IMG/VR virus record: IMGVR_UViG_3300024308_000023
Span: 1 to 64,000 of that record
Origin: a virus
Length of the DNA stretch: 64,000 bases
Strand: one strand, 5' to 3'
Shown here one piece after another: positions 46,964 through 54,513 of the stretch. Each line of letters opens with the position of its first letter. The stretch's first letter is position 1. The position numbers and the translations under genes are program-made. The notes under the pieces were generated by a model. That model saw only the letters and a program-made list of their open reading frames with translations. It searched no databases and was not told where the DNA came from.

Positions 46964-47180
46964 GAAGCCCTGTAAGCGTCCTGGTAAGGGCGTAACGAAA
47001 GAAATGCTGCGCGATGCTCATAAGGTGAAGATGGAGGCTAAGAAGATTCTTAACGCTCATAATCGAGACCTTTATCGTACTAATGAGTATATCATGGCTA
47101 ATCTGTCAGTGAATCATCCCAATTTCGGGGATACGCCTCAAGAAGACGAAAAGCGGAAGCGTTCGGAAAAAAGTTCTTGA
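46953..47180 (+). CDS. Hypothetical basic protein
   Basis: 75 residues, MIDKKPCKRPGKGVTKEMLR, Lys/Arg-rich. Overlaps the preceding gene; its stop overlaps the tmRNA promoter. Confidence 0.6.
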   Translation: MIDKKPCKRPGKGVTKEMLRDAHKVKMEAKKILNAHNRDLYRTNEYIMANLSVNHPNFGDTPQEDEKRKRSEKSS

Positions 47181-47205
47181 CTTGACGGCTCAAATTTAGT
47201 ATATT
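47177..47205 (+). promoter_or_regulatory. Promoter of the tmRNA gene
   Basis: -35 TTGACT, -10 TATATT, 17-bp spacer. Confidence 0.75.
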
Positions 47206-47221
47206 GAGACATAACGAGATT

Positions 47222-47338
47222 GATAAGTATATTGTTCTCTACCCTGCGTGGTAACATTATACTTATCTAACTAAATAGCCGCTTGAAGCGACTTAATAGC
47301 AGCTGAAGACGTGGGTTTGACTCCCACCTGCTCCACCA
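47222..47338 (+). ncRNA. ssrA: Two-piece tmRNA, acceptor piece
   Basis: A 10-bp stem GATAAGTATA/TATACTTATC opens the piece. The T-arm GTGGG-TTTGACT-CCCAC is followed by CTGCTCC, discriminator A and CCA (47336-47338). CTGCTCC pairs with GGGGCAG, the first bases of the coding piece at 47514, including one G-U. The order acceptor piece first, coding piece second is the permuted form found in alphaproteobacteria. Confidence 0.85.
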
Positions 47339-47513
47339 TTATTCTAGTATAGGGACTCCCTGCTTTTACCGAGGCACTACTCTCCCGACAAGACGAATGA
47401 CCATTCTGCGGTAACAGAAAAACAAAGCGCTCGATTGCAAAACGAGAGATTCCTATGGTCTAAGGACGTTGGCATGGGTCAGTGTAGCTTAGAAGTTTTA
47501 CTAGAATATTGAT
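47339..47513 (+). other. tmRNA intervening segment, probably removed
   Basis: TATTCTAGTA (47340) and TACTAGAATA (47499) are perfectly complementary and would bring the two pieces together. The 150 nt between hold small hairpins and a Cys-anticodon-like loop (TTGCAAA) without T-arm. Confidence 0.7.
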
Positions 47514-47693
47514 GGGGCAGAACTGAGATCGATTCGGCGTGAAAAAAGCACGTTAGGCTATAGTCTGGCTAAACTTAAACTGGCCACAAAAAGTAAACGC
47601 AAACGACAATGACGTTGTCGCTTTCGACGAGATTCGTCTCGCCGCATAAGTGACCGGGGTCTGGCCCACCTTGTTACCCAACGGGCCACAGAA
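47514..47693 (+). ncRNA. ssrA: Two-piece tmRNA, coding piece with tag
   Basis: Begins GGGGCAG and has the D-loop-like GATTCGGCG. Upstream of the tag is AAGTAAACGCAAACGAC, the usual resume context. The tag frame starts at GCA 47599 and ends at TAA 47647-47649: ANDNDVVAFDEIRLAA, with the classic ANDN start and LAA end that targets ClpXP. A hairpin TGGCCC/GGGCCA (47662, 47683) closes the 3' end. tmRNA frees ribosomes stalled on broken mRNA and tags their products. Confidence 0.9.
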
Positions 47694-47708
47694 TTTAGGA
47701 GATACTCT

Positions 47709-47912
47709 ATGGATGACGCTAATCTTATATTTGAATTGCGAGTTTTGGCAGATGTAGAGGAGTCTATGTATAAGAGCGATCCAGATCCGCGAGCGGTATA
47801 TATGGGCGCTGCTAATGCACGAATGCTGCGAGAGGCTGCTAATAGGATTGAGTTTCTGGCCGCATGTAAGCTAGATGAATTTCTGGCACAAAGGAGAGCT
47901 AATCGTGTATGA
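47709..47912 (+). CDS. Hypothetical small protein
   Basis: 67 residues, MDDANLIFELRVLADVEESM, helical; AGGAG upstream. Probably in the tmRNA transcript. Not recognised. Confidence 0.6.
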   Translation: MDDANLIFELRVLADVEESMYKSDPDPRAVYMGAANARMLREAANRIEFLAACKLDEFLAQRRANRV

Positions 47913-47997
47913 AAACGAATGGCCTATAGAGCCAGATCCATGGGTATTCCTCGCACTGATCTGTCTAGGATTGGCGCTTTGTTGGTTGATTTTTTAA
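47905..47997 (+). CDS. Tiny membrane protein
   Basis: 30 residues from GTG 47905 with AAAGGAG upstream. WVFLALICLGLALCWLIF is one membrane helix. Near the spanins, so it might be a small holin-like protein; no proof. Confidence 0.5.
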   Translation: MYENEWPIEPDPWVFLALICLGLALCWLIF

Positions 47998-48010
47998 GTA
48001 AGAGGTTCAT

Positions 48011-48352
48011 ATGTGGGTTGATCCCAAAGTTGTAATTGTTCCTACTCTTTCCGAAGAAATGGAGCAGTGGGTAGATAGTGTGGGTCCCGGCTGGCGTCCT
48101 CTTCTAGAGCGATACGCTAGGAATATTGACTATCAGGTTTCCAAAGGTGATATGCCTCCGGTTTCTATCTCTCAGGTAAAAGAGAAGTTCGGTACTCTAC
48201 GTATATATACCCAAGGCGGAAACGAACTTAGCTCTATTCTAGAAGCTTTTATAGAGGATCTATCTGGCTACTATTGCGAGGACTGCGGTAAGCTTGCCAG
48301 TATGGGCAACAAGCAAGGATGGTTCAGGACTACGTGTGAGGACCACAAATAA
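48011..48352 (+). CDS. Conserved phage protein with CxxCG
   Basis: 113 residues. VGPGWRPLLERYARNIDYQV, SISQVKEKFGTLRIYTQGG and YYCEDCGKLASMG match a widespread family of small phage proteins with a C-terminal zinc site; function unknown. Confidence 0.65.
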   Translation: MWVDPKVVIVPTLSEEMEQWVDSVGPGWRPLLERYARNIDYQVSKGDMPPVSISQVKEKFGTLRIYTQGGNELSSILEAFIEDLSGYYCEDCGKLASMGNKQGWFRTTCEDHK

Positions 48353-48361
48353 GGAGCACAG

Positions 48362-48892
48362 ATGTGGGCAGCATTTAAACTGCTACCTAACAAGCTAAAG
48401 ATAGCGTGGCTAGGAACTATCCTGGTCACGCTAGCTGCATTGTTAGCGGCTACGGCTTTCGTGTCGTACAATAAGGGATTTAATGAGTCTCGTTTTGCTA
48501 TTATACAATACGAGAAAGAAAAAACAGAATTAAAATCTAAATTAGACGCTGCCACATCGAAGGTAGATATTAAGTATATCACCAAATATGTGAAAGATGT
48601 AGAATATATAGATAGAGTGCAGACTAAAACGGTTGAGGTTATTAAGACGGTCGTTCCTGAGCAATATAAATTGAGTCAGGGATGGATTAATACTTATAAC
48701 GCTTCCGTTGTTGGCGCCGAACCTCAGGATGCAGGTAACTCAAATCCTTCCGCGTTTAGTGACAGGTATGCACTTGAAAGAATCGCAAAGAATAACGCTC
48801 AGTGTTTAGCAAATGCTAACCAATTAGAAGCTTTGCAGAGTCTCATAACTGAGAGGGAGGCCGAAATTGCTAAGATTACTGGTAATAAGTAG
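48362..48892 (+). CDS. i-spanin (Rz-like)
   Basis: 176 residues. One N-terminal membrane helix (IAWLGTILVTLAALLAATAF), then a long periplasmic coiled coil (YEKEKTELKSKLDAATSKVD) and an ending coil (LEALQSLITEREAEIAKI). With the overlapping lipoprotein it would fuse inner and outer membranes at lysis. Confidence 0.75.
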   Translation: MWAAFKLLPNKLKIAWLGTILVTLAALLAATAFVSYNKGFNESRFAIIQYEKEKTELKSKLDAATSKVDIKYITKYVKDVEYIDRVQTKTVEVIKTVVPEQYKLSQGWINTYNASVVGAEPQDAGNSNPSAFSDRYALERIAKNNAQCLANANQLEALQSLITEREAEIAKITGNK

Positions 48893-49010
48893 TCTGTTGG
48901 CTCTAGCTGCGTGCGGACCGAAAGTCACGCTACCAGACCCAACAGTTAAGATACAGCCGATACCGGCAGAATTAATGACACCACCTAGAAAGATGGAGCC
49001 TATAACTTGA
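48867..49010 (+). CDS. o-spanin (Rz1-like lipoprotein), embedded
   Basis: 47 residues from TTG 48867, overlapping the i-spanin end in another frame. Signal helix RLLVISSLLALAAC with lipobox LAAC at Cys 16, then a Pro-rich mature part (LPDPTVKIQPIPAELMTPPR), the classic Rz1 pattern. Confidence 0.75.
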   Translation: MLRLLVISSLLALAACGPKVTLPDPTVKIQPIPAELMTPPRKMEPIT

Positions 49011-49648
49011 CAGTAGAAAACACTCTGGCCGAGCGTGGAGCACGTTACGGCCAATTTATTGACCACGCAGAGATTGCACAGGGTATTCAGGAAGTTTACC
49101 GTAAGGGACGTAACTGGGATACTTTAGATTATGACATTCGTCAGTGTCTAGTTGTTATCTCTGATAAGATTGCAAGGATTCTCAACGGAGATCCTTACTA
49201 CACTGATAATTACCATGATATCCAAGGCTATGCTAAATTAGTCGAAGATCGACTAAAGAAGCTTGAGGTATCAAATGATACTACTCCGGTGATTACAGTT
49301 ACTAACTATGTCACTGGAACAACCACAGATAATAGTGAGCAACTGAAAGAGCTTATTCAGGGAATGATTCAAAGGAATCAGAAGGCTAGAGAATCTGTAG
49401 TTCAGAAACAAACTCTAAAGGATGATGTACTAGATCATCTTCCTAGAATGAATGAAGTCGGTAGCTATAATGTAACTGGCTATGATAATTATGATTGGCA
49501 ACCGCCACGTATGATTATTAGAGACAATGCTATTGCTTGGACTAATGATAAAGGTCAGGTTGTAGGTAGGGTCGGTAACTGGGATGGTTTGGAAACCGCC
49601 GAAGTATCAGCTAAGAGTAAGTTAAATCAGTTCTTGACTCGGAACTGA
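49007..49648 (+). CDS. DUF6378-like phage protein
   Basis: 213 residues from TTG 49007. ERGARYGQFIDHAEIAQGIQ, VVISDKIARILNGDP and NYHDIQGYAKLVED match a common phage family of unknown function. The C-terminal half is unrelated and ends in a beta-rich part. Its 3' end contains the next -35. Confidence 0.65.
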   Translation: MTVENTLAERGARYGQFIDHAEIAQGIQEVYRKGRNWDTLDYDIRQCLVVISDKIARILNGDPYYTDNYHDIQGYAKLVEDRLKKLEVSNDTTPVITVTNYVTGTTTDNSEQLKELIQGMIQRNQKARESVVQKQTLKDDVLDHLPRMNEVGSYNVTGYDNYDWQPPRMIIRDNAIAWTNDKGQVVGRVGNWDGLETAEVSAKSKLNQFLTRN

Positions 49649-49662
49649 AAATTTCATACAAT
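49634..49662 (+). promoter_or_regulatory. Early promoter
   Basis: -35 TTGACT, -10 TACAAT, 17-bp spacer, GAGTCATATCAAGAAGGGAG leader. Confidence 0.7.
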
Positions 49663-49689
49663 GAGTCATATCAAGAAGGGAGTCTTCTA

Positions 49690-50706
49690 ATGAAATATGA
49701 TCTGCTAGTTTTTATCGGGCGCTTTCAGCCACTTCACTTGGGCCACCAGGAAGTGATTGAACGCGCTCTTTCTTTGTCCGAACGAGTTCTGGTTCTGGTA
49801 GGCGGAGAGGGGAAGGCGCGTTCCACGCGCAATCCGTTCACTTATCTCGAACGTCGGAATATGATTAAGACGATCTACCCGAATGTTATCGTTCGTGGGG
49901 TCAAGGACCACACTTACAACGATACCGCTTGGATTGAGGAAGTCCAGAAGAATATCAAGGAAGTTGCACTTGGAGACAAGTGGACTGGTCTTGGGATGAA
50001 GGATCTCAAGGTAGGTCTGATAGGTCACGCCAAGGACAACACTAGCTACTACCTGAAACTGTTCCCCGAGCTCCTCAGCGAGGACGTTCCTGTTGCTAGT
50101 CCGCTTAATGCGACTGCAATCCGTGAAATGTTCTTCGCGGAAGATCACCAGGCCTTTGAACTGTCCACGATTATGCATCGTGATACTGTTCGTTGGATTA
50201 AGAACGAGTTCATGGGAACTCCTGAAGCTGATCGCCTTCGTAGCGAGTTTGAATACATCAAGAACTACAAGAAACTGTGGGGTAATGGTGTCTTTTTGAC
50301 GGCTGATGCGCTGGTCCAGGTGGGTGGTAACATCCTGCTTATTACTCGTGGTAAGGAGTATGGTCAGGGCTTGCTGGCACTGCCTGGCGGTTTCGTAAAC
50401 CCTGACGAGACTTGCTTTGATGCTGCTTTCCGTGAGCTGAAGGAAGAGACTCGACTGAAGGTGCCCCTGCCAGTACTTAAGGGCAGCGTGCATGGTAACT
50501 TCTTCGCGGATCATCCTAATCGCTCGGAGCGCGGCCGTATCGCGTCTCTGGTGCAGCATATCAAGCTGCGCAATGAGACTAGCCTGCCAGAAGTTCGAGG
50601 TTCGGATGATGCCGATCATGCTGATTGGTACCCGATCTCTGATCTGCGTGAAGAGCTGTTCTTCGAGGACCACTATCACATCATTAAGAATATGTTGGGA
50701 CTGTAA
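49690..50706 (+). CDS. nadM: Bifunctional NMN adenylyltransferase / Nudix hydrolase
   Basis: 338 residues. The N-terminal NMNAT domain has FIGRFQPLHLGHQEVIERAL, the (H/T)xGH-type site, and RSTRNPFTYLERRNMI; PLNATAIREMF closes it. The C-terminal Nudix domain has LPGGFVNPDETCFDAAFREL then KEETRLKV, the Nudix box. It would join NMN to ATP giving NAD+, and hydrolyse a nucleotide such as ADP-ribose. With NAMPT (52606) it forms a two-step NAD+ route from nicotinamide. GC-richer codons than its neighbours suggest separate acquisition. Confidence 0.9.
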   Translation: MKYDLLVFIGRFQPLHLGHQEVIERALSLSERVLVLVGGEGKARSTRNPFTYLERRNMIKTIYPNVIVRGVKDHTYNDTAWIEEVQKNIKEVALGDKWTGLGMKDLKVGLIGHAKDNTSYYLKLFPELLSEDVPVASPLNATAIREMFFAEDHQAFELSTIMHRDTVRWIKNEFMGTPEADRLRSEFEYIKNYKKLWGNGVFLTADALVQVGGNILLITRGKEYGQGLLALPGGFVNPDETCFDAAFRELKEETRLKVPLPVLKGSVHGNFFADHPNRSERGRIASLVQHIKLRNETSLPEVRGSDDADHADWYPISDLREELFFEDHYHIIKNMLGL

Positions 50707-50954
50707 TGTTTACTAAGGCGGAGAAACTAGCTTTTCTTATTTATATGGATAAATATCTCGAAGCAGGATCTCCGCCTTTGAGACATTTCTTCCGTAAGAT
50801 ATTGAACAGTGATGAGCGCTATTGGTGCTTTTACGTAATTAATGAGGTTAACAGAGTGGATAAAAATGTTGAAGAAGAGGAAGTTCTAAAACCTCGTAAA
50901 ACAGCGGAAGAAGGTGCAGAAATTCTCAAACGACATACAAGGCCTATTGACTAA
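50706..50954 (+). CDS. Hypothetical small charged protein
   Basis: 82 residues, MFTKAEKLAFLIYMDKYLEA, acidic end. TAATG overlap on both sides. Confidence 0.55.
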   Translation: MFTKAEKLAFLIYMDKYLEAGSPPLRHFFRKILNSDERYWCFYVINEVNRVDKNVEEEEVLKPRKTAEEGAEILKRHTRPID

Positions 50955-51454
50955 TGCAAATATTTTTAGATTCAGACGGCGTACTAGCCGATTTTGACAA
51001 ACTAGCTGGGGAAATCCTCGGTATGCCTTCTCGTGAGTTCGAGAAGGTAAAGCATCATGGTCCAGGAGAAATGTGGGCGCGACTGTATGCTCACGATGAT
51101 TTCTTCTATAAGATCCCTAAGATGCACGACGCAGATGATCTAGTCAACGGTGTGATAGAGCTAGGTTTTGATCCTATTGTTCTCACCGGCATCCCTAGCA
51201 AGGATGGGAGCGACTGGGCCATTGGCCAGAAAATTCGCTGGTATCAGGATCATTATCCGGATTTGCCGGTTATCACCTGTAAATCTAAAGACAAGCTGCT
51301 GCATATGATCGAGGGTAAGCATAATGTGCTTATCGACGACTGGACACAGCATAAGGCTGCGTGGGAAGAGGCGGGCGGTACTTTCATCGTCCACACTAGC
51401 GCGAAGGACTCTCTGGAACGCTTGAATGAAATCATTCATATTAGGGGGCTTTAA
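50954..51454 (+). CDS. 5'(3')-deoxyribonucleotidase-like HAD hydrolase
   Basis: 166 residues. QIFLDSDGVLADFDKLAGEI is HAD motif I, IVLTGIPSK motif II and VLIDDWTQHKAAWEEAGG motif IV, in the layout of NT5C-type nucleotidases. It may drain or balance nucleotide pools. Coupled to both neighbours. Confidence 0.75.
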   Translation: MQIFLDSDGVLADFDKLAGEILGMPSREFEKVKHHGPGEMWARLYAHDDFFYKIPKMHDADDLVNGVIELGFDPIVLTGIPSKDGSDWAIGQKIRWYQDHYPDLPVITCKSKDKLLHMIEGKHNVLIDDWTQHKAAWEEAGGTFIVHTSAKDSLERLNEIIHIRGL

Positions 51455-51576
51455 TGGACGGAAGTGCTTTCAGAGGCATAGGAGAAGCTATAGAATTTCT
51501 CTTCTATGCAGCTATTGTAATGGCCATAATTATCCTAGTTCTCCTAGGTGTTATTGTTTATCAGAATTTCTTTTAA
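51454..51576 (+). CDS. Tiny membrane protein
   Basis: 40 residues. Helix LFYAAIVMAIIILVLLGVIV. TAATG overlap with the preceding gene. Confidence 0.55.
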   Translation: MDGSAFRGIGEAIEFLFYAAIVMAIIILVLLGVIVYQNFF

Positions 51577-51584
51577 GAGGGTTT

Positions 51585-51773
51585 ATGTCTGGGATTTTTC
51601 TACATAAGAAAACAAGAACGCTTTACCAATATATTGGTATTGCACAACATACTGATGACGTTAGTCCTATGGTAGTCTATGCTCGTAAGTTCGCGGGCAC
51701 GGATATTTTGGGAACGATCTGGGTTCGTCCCGCTGATGAATTCTTCGACGGACGCTTTGAAAAAGTATCGTAG
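51585..51773 (+). CDS. DUF1653-like small protein
   Basis: 62 residues. TLYQYIGIAQHTDDVSPMVV and WVRPADEFFDGRF resemble the small beta-barrel DUF1653 family. Function unknown. Confidence 0.6.
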   Translation: MSGIFLHKKTRTLYQYIGIAQHTDDVSPMVVYARKFAGTDILGTIWVRPADEFFDGRFEKVS

Positions 51774-51793
51774 ACCCAGATAAAATTTACACC

Positions 51794-51822
51794 TTGACGA
51801 TGAGGTGTAAATTTGTTATTAT
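51794..51822 (+). promoter_or_regulatory. Promoter of a leaderless transcript
   Basis: -35 TTGACG, -10 TATTAT, 17-bp spacer; ATG 51828 follows by 5 nt. Confidence 0.7.
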
Positions 51823-51827
51823 AATTT

Positions 51828-52556
51828 ATGTTCGACAAAGATAAATTATATGAAACTTACGGCATACAGCCTAGTAAAATACTTGTAACAAAGTTTGGTA
51901 GCAGACAAGAGGCTACTCAAGAAGACGTAATTGATGCATTATATCTATTTGATAAAGATGCAGCAAATTTTTTAGGTATGTCGTCTCAAACTTTAAGACG
52001 TTATGTAAAGGAACTATTCCCAGACATTGATCTAAGGTCTATGGCTAATAGATCCTGGGAGAGTTTATTTTTAACCTTTACAAATGTTAAAAGATGTTCT
52101 AGATGTAGAGAGCTTGTAAATAGAGAATTATTCTCTAAAGATAAGTACACTCCAGACGGGCTAAAACATGAGTGTAAAAATTGTGTGAGAAACAACACAA
52201 CACTTAAACCTGAATATGCAGAGCGCTGGTCCGAGTACAATAAAATAAGATATCAAGAAAACTTAGAATATAATAGAAAATGGCGAAGAGATTATTATCA
52301 AAGAAATAAAGATAAGTACTTTGCTAATTCAGCCAAAAGAAGAGCTGCTCAACTACAGGCTATACCTCTTTGGGCTGATTTAAATAAAATTGAAGAAATT
52401 TATTTAAATAAACCTAAAGGTTATAACGTGGATCATATAATCCCACTACAAGGAGATTGTGTATGTGGATTACATGTAGAGAATAATCTTCAATATCTAA
52501 CCGAATCAGAAAATAAATCAAAAGGTAATAAATTGTTACCTGAATTTAGTTGTTGA
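51828..52556 (+). CDS. HNH homing endonuclease
   Basis: 242 residues. N-terminal HTH (AANFLGMSSQTLRRYVKELF), a zinc finger (CSRCRELVNREL with CKNC), a basic helix and the HNH core VDHIIPLQGDCVCGLHVENN, NLQYLTESENKSKGNK. Typical of free-standing homing genes. Very A/T-rich and leaderless, and inserted between nadM and NAMPT. Confidence 0.85.
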   Translation: MFDKDKLYETYGIQPSKILVTKFGSRQEATQEDVIDALYLFDKDAANFLGMSSQTLRRYVKELFPDIDLRSMANRSWESLFLTFTNVKRCSRCRELVNRELFSKDKYTPDGLKHECKNCVRNNTTLKPEYAERWSEYNKIRYQENLEYNRKWRRDYYQRNKDKYFANSAKRRAAQLQAIPLWADLNKIEEIYLNKPKGYNVDHIIPLQGDCVCGLHVENNLQYLTESENKSKGNKLLPEFSC

Positions 52557-52581
52557 CACAGCTGCTAAAGTTTCATATAAT
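52553..52581 (+). promoter_or_regulatory. Early promoter
   Basis: -35 TTGACA, -10 TATAAT, 17-bp spacer, GAGACAACAAAGAGGGAGA leader. Confidence 0.8.
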
Positions 52582-52605
52582 GAGACAACAAAGAGGGAGA
52601 CTCTA

Positions 52606-53985
52606 ATGAACAAGTTTAATTTCGTACTAAATACCGATTCATATAAATTGAGCCACTTTCTGGGCTATCCCCAGGGCGCTACTCACGTATACAGTTACGC
52701 TGAGAGCCGTGGTGGTAAATACCCCGCAACTGTTTTCACTGGTATTCAGAAGTTCGTCCAGGAGCTGGCCGAAGTTCGTGTAACTCGTGCGGATGTCATT
52801 GAAGCGGCTGCTTTTGCTGCTGCTCATGGCGAACCTTTCAACGAGGAAGATTGGCTGATTATCGTCTTTGAACACAATGGGCGCATCCCCGTGCGCATCA
52901 AGGCGGTACCGGAAGGTACGGTTGTGCCTACCCGCAATGTTCTCGTAACGGTTGAGAACACTGATCCACGTATGCCGTGGCTGACCAGCTACATCGAAAC
53001 CGCTCTGCTTCGTGCTGTGTGGTATCCGGTAACTGTTGCCACTCGCGTCCACGAAATGAAGAAGAAGATCAAGCCTTACTATGACCGTACCAGTGATCGA
53101 GGTGATATGGCTTTCGCTCTTCTCGATTTCAGTGCTCGCGGCGTCTCTAGCCGTGAAACTTCCGAGGTCGGTGGCATGGCTCACCTTCTTAGCTTTGTTG
53201 GCTCTGACAATATTCCAGCTGTGCTTGCCGCACGTCGCTATTATGATGAGCCGATGGCAGCTTACTCTGTAGCAGCCACGGAACACAGTGTCATGACCGG
53301 CTTCGGTGAAGAGAACGAGTTCGCTTCGTTCGAATATCTGATTGACAACATGATGCCTGAAAACTGTATCCTGAGTGTCGTTAGTGATACCTGGAACGTT
53401 TATCGTGCTTGCGAATATTGGGTTAAGCTGGCGGACAAGATCCGTGCCAAGAACGGTACTCTCGTTGTTCGTCCGGATAGCGGTGACATGCGCGAAGTGT
53501 TTGCTAAGATCCTGCCGATCCTCGCAGAAGGTTTCGGCTACGATATCAACAGTAAAGGCTTCAAGGTTCTGAAGAATGTCAAAATTCTCCAGGGTGACGG
53601 TATAAATGAGGACACTGTAGTTACTCCGTTTCAGATTGCTGAGGAGCTGGGCATCAGTGCTGATAGCATTATGACTGGTTCGGGTGGTGGCCTGATGCAG
53701 GCTAACATTGACAGAGATACCTGCAAGTTTGCCTTCAAGGCGAGCAATATCACGATTGACGGTAAGGATATTGGCATTGCCAAGAACCCTATCACCGATC
53801 CTGGTAAGATGAGCAAGAAAGGCCGTATGAAGCTCATTAAGACTGAATGGGGCGAATTCAATACCACTAGCGCTACGGCAGCTATGTCGTATCATGATCA
53901 ATTGAGGACTGTATACGAAAATGGCAAGGTCTCCAACATGGAAACTTTCGGAACCATCCGAGAAAGGCTTTCCACCTATCTGTAA
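52606..53985 (+). CDS. nampt: Nicotinamide phosphoribosyltransferase
   Basis: 459 residues. VLNTDSYKLSHFLGYPQGAT, LLDFSARGVSSRETSEVGGM, AATEHSVMTGFGEENEF, VSDTWNVYRACEYW, VVRPDSGD and the ILQGDGIN...GSGGGLMQ block match NAMPT throughout. It makes NMN from nicotinamide and PRPP. NMN would then become NAD+ through the phage NMN adenylyltransferase. GC-richer than neighbours. Confidence 0.95.
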   Translation: MNKFNFVLNTDSYKLSHFLGYPQGATHVYSYAESRGGKYPATVFTGIQKFVQELAEVRVTRADVIEAAAFAAAHGEPFNEEDWLIIVFEHNGRIPVRIKAVPEGTVVPTRNVLVTVENTDPRMPWLTSYIETALLRAVWYPVTVATRVHEMKKKIKPYYDRTSDRGDMAFALLDFSARGVSSRETSEVGGMAHLLSFVGSDNIPAVLAARRYYDEPMAAYSVAATEHSVMTGFGEENEFASFEYLIDNMMPENCILSVVSDTWNVYRACEYWVKLADKIRAKNGTLVVRPDSGDMREVFAKILPILAEGFGYDINSKGFKVLKNVKILQGDGINEDTVVTPFQIAEELGISADSIMTGSGGGLMQANIDRDTCKFAFKASNITIDGKDIGIAKNPITDPGKMSKKGRMKLIKTEWGEFNTTSATAAMSYHDQLRTVYENGKVSNMETFGTIRERLSTYL

Positions 53986-54187
53986 GACCTGCTTCCATTA
54001 TTGGAGTGGGCAATGCAGACGTAAGAAGGTATGGTCTAATGTTCAAGGCTGGCAGAGTAACCCTGTATCAGCCCACTGGGAGCGCATGAAAAGCTGGTTC
54101 GGTAGAGATAAATGCGGACCCGAAGGTAAGTATTGGCTATCAGAAAAAGAGCACATGCCTCTGCCACCAGCTAGACCTACTAGATAA
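53921..54187 (+). CDS. Hypothetical Cys-containing protein
   Basis: 88 residues from ATG 53921, overlapping the NAMPT end by 65 nt. PPICKTCFHYWSGQCRRKKV suggests a small zinc site. The start is uncertain. Confidence 0.5.
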   Translation: MARSPTWKLSEPSEKGFPPICKTCFHYWSGQCRRKKVWSNVQGWQSNPVSAHWERMKSWFGRDKCGPEGKYWLSEKEHMPLPPARPTR

Positions 54188-54190
54188 AAT

Positions 54191-54222
54191 AAAGGGCTGC
54201 GCGTAAGCGTGGCCCTTTTACT
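54191..54222 (+). terminator. Intrinsic terminator
   Basis: AAAGGGC pairs with GCCCTTT over a GC-rich loop, then TACTTT. Confidence 0.7.
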
Positions 54223-54238
54223 TTGCAAAAAACATTTC

Positions 54239-54267
54239 TTGACAAATAGGTCGGGTTTTGGTATATT
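54239..54267 (+). promoter_or_regulatory. Early promoter
   Basis: -35 TTGACA, -10 TATATT, 17-bp spacer; AAAGGA before ATG 54290. Confidence 0.75.
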
Positions 54268-54289
54268 GAGCTATTACGAAAGGAAATCC

Positions 54290-54511
54290 ATGCAAGAAGT
54301 ATATCGTATTATAGTAAAGCCTTATGGGTACGACCATTGGGACATCTTTACGGAGGACAAAGAACTCTTCGACTCCATTAGGAAACTAGGTAATACGGAT
54401 CAGGTACGAGCGTACCTGGGGGCTGATAAGTGGGCAGACTTAGTGGACAGCGACTTCGCTATTCCTCCTTATGTTCTGCTCGGCGAGACTACGATACACC
54501 ATCGAGACTAA
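54290..54511 (+). CDS. Hypothetical small protein
   Basis: 73 residues, MQEVYRIIVKPYGYDHWDIF. First gene of the operon that carries thyX. Confidence 0.6.
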   Translation: MQEVYRIIVKPYGYDHWDIFTEDKELFDSIRKLGNTDQVRAYLGADKWADLVDSDFAIPPYVLLGETTIHHRD

Positions 54512-54513
54512 CC

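Noticed and set aside
47400-47480. Possible tRNA-Cys (loop TTGCAAA) in the tmRNA spacer
   Set aside because: No T-arm, no acceptor pairing and no CCA.
49705-50679. 324-codon minus-strand ORF
   Set aside because: Shadow of the NMN adenylyltransferase-Nudix gene on the other strand.
52639-53901. 420-codon minus-strand ORF
   Set aside because: Shadow of NAMPT, which has all family motifs.
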